The notes below the pieces were generated by a model, which saw only the letters and a program-made list of their open reading frames with translations, did not search any database and had not been told where the DNA came from. A stretch of DNA of 64,000 bases from Sycobia sp. Sy_11 (taxonomy: Eukaryota; Arthropoda; Insecta; Hymenoptera; Epichrysomallidae). Positions 56,501 to 64,000 of the stretch are shown here, one piece after another (the first letter of the stretch is position 1; the number at the start of each line of letters is the position of its first letter). The translations under genes were made by a program, and so were the position numbers. The DNA is taken from contig JACCIC010000290.1 of NCBI GenBank assembly GCA_018907035.1, forward strand, positions 1 through 64,000, written 5' to 3'.

Positions 56501-59000
56501 GACGGCACGTTTTCAAAATTATGCTAAAATTCTGCGGACTTCTCTGTACCGGATGAATATTTTATTTTGTACAGTTGTTTACGAGCTGCTATACACCTAT
56601 CTTCACTTTTCAAGTGTTTGTATTCTTTAAGCTTTTCTATTATCTTTTTCAATGGCGTTATATCAACGATTTTCTGGTAATATTTAAGATCAATTTAATT
56701 TATAATTATTTTGCGAACTTTATGTTTACTTCTATTTTATTCTCCGAATATTTGCTAATGTTGGTTGCTTCTACATTTCATGCGTATATCAATCGTTTAG
56801 TCTTAAAGGTTGTACATAAATAATTATTAAAAATATCAAACCTCACTTCTGTTATCAATCTGTATTTTCTAATTGTACCGTGTTGTTTATTTATAAAACT
56901 TTAGACTCTTTTGATTGAAATTTCTAGTCTATGGTCTTTTATTTTTTCTATCGATTTTCTATTATCGCGTTTACGGTTCTTTCGATTTCACTGTCCATGT
57001 CTTTGTTGGGACGCGGAAAGCTATATATTGAATTTTTTTCAGACTCTTTATTTCTTTTATTCTATTTTATCGAATCGCGCTTCGTCTCATTCTTGCGTCG
57101 TTTCTAACGGAACGGCTGTAATACAATTGTTATTTATATCATGATAGTCAATATTTACATAATTTTTATCAATTATCTCATAATATCTTTCCGTACTTAT
57201 CCTGTCAGTCGCGCCATAATCACCTCTCTCGAGCACTCCGTCCTCCGTGAAGGTTGGTACAGGGTGTGGTTGGCTGTCCAAAGCGAAATGATTAAAGTTA
57301 TCACAACTACCTTGTTATCCGAGATCATTGAGTCGCTATTTGCTGCGTTTCTTTTTTTTTTAAATTTGTGCCACCGATTTGAAATTACTTCCACGCTCTT
57401 AATATGTAACAGGACGGCTGAATCCTGTATCTGGATGACTACAAAGTTGAGCTTCTGTTCCTTCATGGTGTGAGTGTTTTGAGCGATCATGCACTGCTTC
57501 AGGCGTCTGTTTGCCGCTCTTTACTCCTGAAACAAATCAGATCTTACTCTTGCCGCATCCATTCAGATTTCAGTCAAATCATGCCTCGTTCTTCCTCTCG
57601 ACATCCTCTAGAGCTTTTGTAAATTCTTCCTTCGTCACTGGTTCTGGACTTTTGGACTCTGGAATATCCCACCTTACTGTTTTAGTGCACTGAAGCCGTT
57701 TTTTCCATAGAATTTCCTTCTCCTCGGTCCTCAATAGATTATCAACTTTCAAGATCTTTTCGACTGATAAGTGCCTAATATGTTGGACGCGGCACTATTA
57801 GACAGCAATGCATAAATGTAATGGATATTCGATAGGAAGTATAATCTTCTCTTGGCTCATATACTCATTAAAGCGTCCAAAATTGTGTCCTCGGTCTTCT
57901 ATACGTTTCCTGTGTATGTATATAAATTAAAACAATATTAATTCACTTCACTTATATCGCAAGTAGATGGGGGTTGATGAATCGGGTGGTGTTCTCGAAA
58001 CAGCTATTATTCATTAATATATTTGCTGATAATTATAAAATAATTTCGCAATGATAGAAGGATGGTATCTAACACCACTCGAACTCAATTCCACTCATCA
58101 TGCCTACCCCTATTCATGTAACACTCTATTTAATTTCTATTTTAGTGCGTACTACGATCCGCGATGCAACTGCCGGACTATATTCGTACTAGCGCTATCC
58201 TCTTGTTGGCTATTCAAATCGATTACTAGGAAGCATTGAGGGATAGTATCAAGTCCTCCTCCCCCCGGAAGAGGGCCTTTATGATGATCTCGCTATTTTA
58301 AAATATTCAATCTTATAGAACTGACTACATGTTCGCGTACCCATCGTGGGAACTCATTACTATATAATACATACATACATGTACATCTATATGTATGGAT
58401 GTTCGTAGAATGACAATTTTCTTGCGGCATCGGACGCATACTCGCACTCTTAAGTACTGCAGTCACTGCCCAATGGTATTCGTCTCATTGTTTCCTTTTT
58501 TACTTTTCTCTTTCTTGCTTTTTATATCGTCCTGAAAGTATATAATGTTTACGTAACTAATTTATTTCATTGTCTCAGTCCTGCAATTATTCAATGATCG
58601 GTATGAGAGAAAGATACATGATCAAGTTGCCACGCTTCGGCAAACAACCTCTGGAGGGGATCTCTGGCGAAGGATCGTGTAGACCGTAAGCATTTATTAG
58701 ACTGTCTCAAGGCTCTCTCTTCAGTCATAACGTGTATCATACGCGAGATGTACATATACACACGCATATATGCTCATATATATGTTTGTTATAGATCAAC
58801 TATGCAGCAAAGATGCCGAAGAGATAAGTGAGATAGAGAGAGGGGGGAGAGAGAGACTGACACCGAAAGCGAATATTGACGCGCGCACACAGTGTCGCTT
58901 ACCTGCTCCTGTCAGAGGAAGATTATTATTATTACAGAGAACATTATTTTTTTGATGGCATTATAATTCTTTTCGGCTTATAGAGTCGAAAATTGTCATT
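56501..59000. other. Unassigned region right of Copia 2
   Basis: Likely includes 5' sequence of Copia 2: the minus-strand frame at 57197-57490 has IQDSAVLLHIKSVEVISNRWHKFK, vaguely gag-like. From 57750 on I see no gene. Short frames are unsupported. Confidence 0.3.
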
Positions 59001-59520
59001 TCCGAGTGGATTCATTTGTCTAGTGGTTGCTTTCGTGCGGATTTTTGTGCCGAAAGAAAGATCGGAGCAGTGATAGCTTCGTCGTCCACTTCGACCTCGC
59101 GATTTTGTGTCCGCCTCATTGTGGGACTGTGGGTATTCCCGGCTAGAGCTGGAGAACCATTGGTCTTGCTATGGTTTGTCCATTCACGGACATATTTATC
59201 CACGTAAGTTCTGTCAATTCGAACGTCATGTATTTGCACTTGAAATTAAAATCCATACGCGTCTTCTGTGCTTTCGATGTAACTTGTTCGCCGACGCCGA
59301 GAATAGAAACGGACTCTACTGCGTTCGACCGTATGCTACACAGAAAATCGATCAGATCGAAACAAGGAATAAGCGAAATCATCGATTAATGCGTGTGCAT
59401 AGTTCTTCTTCAAATTTGTGGCCTATGATGATCCTGCAAGTAGTAAGTAATATCGCACATTCAACAGCAACCATATCAGTACTACAGGAGACCGTAAAGT
59501 CTATTGCAAGTGGAGATTAA
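59001..59520 (+). other. GC-richer segment with overlapping open frames
   Basis: Overlapping frames on both strands (longest 59107-59520, 137 codons, plus strand) and a GTAAGT at about 59203. No domain or motif is recognised, so this might be an exon or a relic; I cannot tell which frame, if any, is real. Confidence 0.25.
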
Positions 59521-60834
59521 TCAACTGAAGCATCAAAATCACTAAGAGAGGATGAAGATATAGATTTATGTGAATATTCTACTTGCACAAATGACATTGG
59601 TGAGACGATTTTCAATCAAAAGCTATATGAAATTTGCTGAAACAATTAAAGCACAAACTAGGATTCCTTCAAAAGACTAGTGGATCGCTTGGAAAAAAGA
59701 AATGTTTTTAGAATCTGAATTTAAGTTATTCGCAATAATCTAAATATTTAACAAAGTTCCAAAATTATAAAAATACACAAAGAAAACATTTTACATAATC
59801 TGGTTCCAAAACTTTATTTATTTCAAAAAAACAATCGATTTCACCTCCGTTTGGGCACCTACTCTAGCATCTACTCGATCATGAACGACTACAGGTTTTG
59901 ATTTTAAATGCACCTAAGAGTGTACAAGGACATAAGTTCGTTCAGCTCACGAATGTACGTTCCCTGTGTTAGCTCAGCTCATCGCACCGGGGCACATTGA
60001 GCGTTTGCAGACAAGAAGATTGGTTTTCATTCCAAGGTTGTCTCCACTCTAGAGCTGTGTGCCGTGCACTGCGACGCCATGGCTGTAAGCATATCGCCGC
60101 ATCGCACACTGCGTAAATTTACCTGTACCAATTTCTTCCTAACACAATTACATACGTATTTAAAAGCCTGATGCATGTCCGTAAGGGATACGCCCGGAAT
60201 CATTGCGTGTATATTTATCTCACGAATTTCTCGTATAAATTATATATTAGGATTAATGTCTAGCGGTAAGAAATCCGTTCGTCTCATTTTCGCGACAAAA
60301 TAAATATATGTATTAACAATTGGCAATAAATATATGTATTAAGGATTGATCTAAATAAATATATGTATGAATAAATGGGACATGTACGTCGTATTATATC
60401 GCAATCGGAATTTATAAAATCGTATTTTATGATATGAAGATATATGTATGAACCCACCTTTGTTGAACTCCACGCTGATATCAACAACACAACGATGTGG
60501 AGGACCCGTGATATCTTACTTGTAACGTGTAACCTAATATCGGTTTTATCTTCCTTTTTGGGATTCGGCACTGACGAATTACAAATATATGTTTGAGAAA
60601 AAATGTATTCTTTACAACCGTGTTTGGAAAAACTGAAAACACGCTTGTACGAACGATAGAATCAACAATACGATATAAACTTTTTGAACCGGATATTAGA
60701 CATACGTACATAACGACTTTTTATTTTTTATAACAATAGTAATTATCAATATTTGTCAGAAAATACCAAAAAAATTTCAGATATACAATAAAAATTCCAG
60801 AATAATACCTACAAGTAACCTTACTTGTAGGTAT

Positions 60835-60908
<74 letters not shown>

Positions 60909-61140
60909 TAATGTGATTTTTTATCTTAAATGAAAGAAGGGAGTACACAAATTATAAGAAATACATAAAATTTATTCCTTTAGAAATTGCAATGGAAATT
61001 ACAGTAGCCTACGACCTGAAAAATAAAATAAGAATAAATAAAAGATCAAAAGTAATATTAGCGAGGGTGACCGAACTGGCTACTTAACCAAGCAGACCTC
61101 CCCCTTTTTCTTTATAATATATTCAGGAAGAGTACCAAAA
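59521..61140. other. Spacer with (AT)n microsatellite
   Basis: No gene supported. 59945-60090 resembles 35105-35250. An (AT)n run occupies about 60838-60904. Confidence 0.4.
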
Positions 61141-61254
61141 AGAAACAACGAGGTATGAGTACAGTAATAACAGAAAGAGGAGAGAGAGGTGACAAGAAAA
61201 CATTGGAATTAATAGGTTCTGTGCGAATGTACACAGCTGGAAGCGACTCCAGGC

Positions 61255-61522
61255 AACAAGTAGAGTGCATATATAAGAATGAGAGACACAGAGAGAAATA
61301 TACGCATGCAGATGAATATAGGAAGATAGAAGGAGAGAAATAAAGGTAAAATATATGCATGCCGAGAAATAAAGAAATATATATAGAGAGAGATATAGAG
61401 AAAAATACATGCAGAGAAGGAAAGGAAGATAGAAAGAGAGAAATATACGTATGCATACATATGCATAGGAAGATAGAAGGAGAGAATTAAAGGTAAGAAT
61501 ATACATGTAGAGAAATAAAGAA

Positions 61523-61540
<18 letters not shown>
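61255..61540. repeat. GA-rich tandem repeat, about 149-bp period
   Basis: AGGAAGATAGAAGGAGAGAA followed by a/ttaaaggtaa occurs near 61319 and 61468, with gcatgc/gcatac boxes before and gagaaataaagaaatatatat after each. Overlapping frames on the other strand (Ser/Tyr/Phe-rich) are artefacts of the composition. Confidence 0.65.
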
Positions 61541-61553
<13 letters not shown>

Positions 61554-61571
61554 AATATAAATATAAACATA

Positions 61572-61918
61572 TAAATGGCGCGTATTATTTTCCCTTGCTA
61601 AATGACATTTCTGATTTTCTATTGTAATTGGACAAAGAGTCTACAAATGGCCCCAGAATTTAATCTATAAATGGCGCGTATGATTTTCTTTTGCTTCTGT
61701 ACTACAGATGGCCTACAGATGGCCCCAGAAAGGAATGTATAAATCGCGCTTATGATTTTCTTTTGCTAAATGATATTTATGATTCTTCGGTAGTGAAAAA
61801 CGAAACTACGAATAGCCCAGAAAGAAATTTAGCAATGGCGCTAATGATTTTCTTTTATTACAATTCAAAGCCCCAAAACGAAAATATGAATGGCATTCAT
61901 GATTCTTTTTGTAAGTAG
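61572..61918. repeat. Short tandem repeat family, about 56-96 bp spacing, 5 copies
   Basis: A taaatggcgcgtatgattttc phrase recurs near 61572, 61668, 61739, 61833 (as gcaatggcgctaatg) and 61889 (as gaatggcattcatg), often preceded by a tggccccaga(a)(a) box. The decay increases to the right. Confidence 0.7.
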
Positions 61919-62099
61919 AATAAGTATTCCCTTTAGTATTGTATAGAATCATTACCGAGCGACGACGACTCTGCGAGACCCTCGACAGCCAAATACAGAT
62001 TTAGGTTTATTTTCCTATTACAAGGCGAAGCCCATAAAGTTTTATTTTCTATTTCGAGCGATTCCGATTTCCAAGTAACCCTTACCATATCCATGTTCC

Positions 62100-62960
62100 A
62101 ATCTCCATACCCACCAAGAACTTCGCCGTATGACCCGGCGCAGCAACACTACGAGCGAATGCGCCTCACACGTCGGCTTGGAAAGGGGAGTTTGTAACCG
62201 GCCAAATTACCGGTTCTCGGTGAAAACCGACTGTTCAGGCGCGACAGCGAAAACACGCGAAACGCGAACCGCGAGAGTGCGCGACCGTCGCGAAGAAGTA
62301 GGAAGTACGAGGAGAAGAACTGCTTCACCGCCCAGCTACCGAAGGAAAAGCACGAAGAATCGAGAGAGCGAGCACCATCCAAATTAATACCTCTATCACC
62401 AGCACTATTTCCCGGCGGTGATAACCAGCTTCCCGGCGATTCGGATAGATCATATATACTTTCTAGTGCAGATTCCGTAGCCACCCGATCGCGGTGCGAT
62501 CGCCCGTGTGAGAAAGAAAGCGAATGAAGGAAGGAAGGAAGCAACCTGTTGCGACCTGAAAAGGGAGGAGCCCAGTAACAGAGAGAAGGAAGGAAGGGCG
62601 AGAAAGAAGACCACTCGGAACGAGAGGAAGCAACTGCGGAGCGTCGTCCCGGCAAGTACCGTTTGTATTACTATGTGTGAAAGAGTGCGCGTCCCCGTGG
62701 CTAAGCGCGCCATGACCGTACGGCCGCTCCGCGTCCTTGCTAGCTAAACGATACTGACCGTGCTCGTTCCCCATCCCATTTCCCGGCGTTCGATATTCCC
62801 CCGCGCCCGCGGAATCCGCTCCCTAATTAATACGTTGTCGCCACGCGCTGAAAATAATGTCTGTACTCCGTACAGATCACCAGGTGCAGCAGCAGCGAGC
62901 ACACGAGGGGACGTCCTCGTACTTAGCAGTAGCGGGTGAGTGGGCGTCTGCGCCCTTAAT
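62100..62960. promoter_or_regulatory. GC/CpG-rich block, candidate host promoter or first exon
   Basis: Composition changes sharply from AT-rich to G+C-rich with many CpG pairs. Overlapping Arg/Ser-rich frames occur on both strands (62130-62387 plus; 62149-62655 minus), typical of untranslated or promoter sequence rather than protein. A GGTGAGTG donor-like site stands at about 62935. This would suit the 5' end of a host gene whose coding part is outside the window. Inference. Confidence 0.4.
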
Positions 62961-64000
62961 TTTAAATATTTAGACGCGTGGAAAATTAGGTAGCGGCGGT
63001 CACCAAAGGGGGAAGGTGAGGATCGTTCTGCGAGCGTGATGCGGTATGGCACAGGAGATGGCGGACTCCGCGATATATGTATAATATAGAAACTTTGTAA
63101 ACGGTTGTTTAGAATAAATAGAGATAAACAAAGAATGATAAACAAAGAATGCTTTGAGAAATTGGTTCTACTTTCTTTTGTGTAGAAAATAAAATGGATA
63201 CATCCGCTCTATCAAATTTAGGTCACATTATAACAAAATTCAAATAATAATAATTATACTTATATACATATAATAAAATAATAATTTATATACATATAAT
63301 AAAATAATAATTTATATACATATATAATAAAATAATAATATATATGTATACATATATAGATATAATAATACATATACATATATACACATAATAATATATA
63401 TACATATATACATATAAAAATACATATACATATATACAGATAATAAAATATATGAAATAGTGAAACCACAAAGCAATCTGGACATCATCAGCCCGAGTTC
63501 CCGCCCTGGAAGTAAGTAGATAGTAGAATCACGTGACGAGCAGGATTGAGATTTGCCTCATTACAAAATAAAGACTTAAAGAACTAAGAGTAACTGCAAT
63601 GTCAGCTTCGGTTGCCTGAATGAAACTTACCTTCGGTGTGCAAACATGTAAAATAATTTACTCATTTCTATTTGAAATATAGAAGTAAATAAACAGCTTG
63701 GAAACGATTATACGTGCAAATTGAATAAGTAAGCAATCTTTAGTACATGTAAACAGATAACATTTTTCTAAAAAAGAAAACGTATGAGACATAGATTTTA
63801 TCTTAAAATTCTAATAAAAACTGATTATATTTTGTAAAACTTGTGTTTAATTTTATTTACATTAGTTCGGAAAATCTGTGCATACATTAAGAGTAACTCT
63901 TTTTCAATACATTAATAAATTCAGAACATACTTAAAGGATCCTAAATTTTGAAGTCTAAATTTATTTTGAGATATCATATATATATACCATATGATCAAC
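62961..64000. other. AT-rich right end with 26-bp tandem repeats
   Basis: From about 63266 to 63345 a unit like ataataaaataataatttat plus atacat is repeated three times, followed by irregular (AT)n/ATAC tracts to 63440. No gene recognised. Confidence 0.5.

Noticed and set aside
61112..61506. Three overlapping minus-strand ORFs with membrane-like composition
   Set aside because: Caused by the GA-rich tandem repeat read on the other strand; frames overlap without one preferred.
62149..62774. Several long ORFs on both strands in the CpG-rich block
   Set aside because: High G+C lowers stop frequency; no conserved motif, and frames conflict.
1..64000. tRNA or rRNA genes
   Set aside because: I saw no convincing cloverleaf or rRNA core by eye; a covariance-model scan would be needed to exclude them.

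Overview
The window looks like an AT-rich, intron-bearing nuclear genome of an insect, most likely a hymenopteran and plausibly an ant. The evidence is the combination of mariner, Penelope, R1-clade and Copia elements, long (CT)n/(AT)n microsatellites, and virus-like Maverick genes of a type known from ants. Species assignment is inference. No clear conserved host protein gene is visible; almost every recognisable gene belongs to a mobile or endogenised element, and most are broken.

The main content is three copies of one adintovirus-like (Maverick/Polinton superfamily) element. Element A (1 to about 9.93 kb, cut by the left window edge) carries, left to right: a phospholipase A2-type core protein (-), packaging ATPase (+), a DUF8207-like protein (+), a coiled-coil protein (+), a retroviral-type integrase with a chromodomain-like tail (+), a small conserved protein (-), protein-primed DNA polymerase B (-), and a spliced gene of an uncharacterised 'DMQGF' family (+) transcribed away from the polymerase. 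Element B (20465-33549) appears complete at its ends. It has terminal inverted repeats of about 0.55-0.7 kb and a 6-bp target duplication, ACAGTA. It carries the same polymerase/DMQGF divergent pair, the small protein, an ATPase stub, and a capsid block (PLA2 core protein, adenain-like protease, penton-like protein, C-terminal half of a major capsid protein, second DMQGF gene). Its integrase block is missing and an R1-clade LINE lies in its place. Remnant C (39.6-42.0 kb) keeps integrase, coiled-coil, DUF8207-like and capsid scraps and is split by a mariner. In these elements polymerase and integrase would handle replication and insertion, while ATPase, protease and capsid proteins would build and package virions. 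All copies here look inactive.

Around them: 10-14.9 kb holds AT-rich spacer, a possible spliced minus-strand gene (11.2-12.0 kb) and a degenerate satellite of about 300 bp. 14.9-20.0 kb holds three Penelope-like elements with GIY-YIG ends and hammerhead-ribozyme-like motifs, one flanked by large inverted arms. 33.6-47.0 kb is dominated by mariner relics of several lineages. 48.2-56.5 kb holds two related, oppositely oriented Copia elements. 57-62 kb is mostly unassigned with microsatellites and small tandem repeats. 62.1-62.96 kb is a GC/CpG-rich block that may be a host promoter or first exon. The right end is AT-rich spacer.
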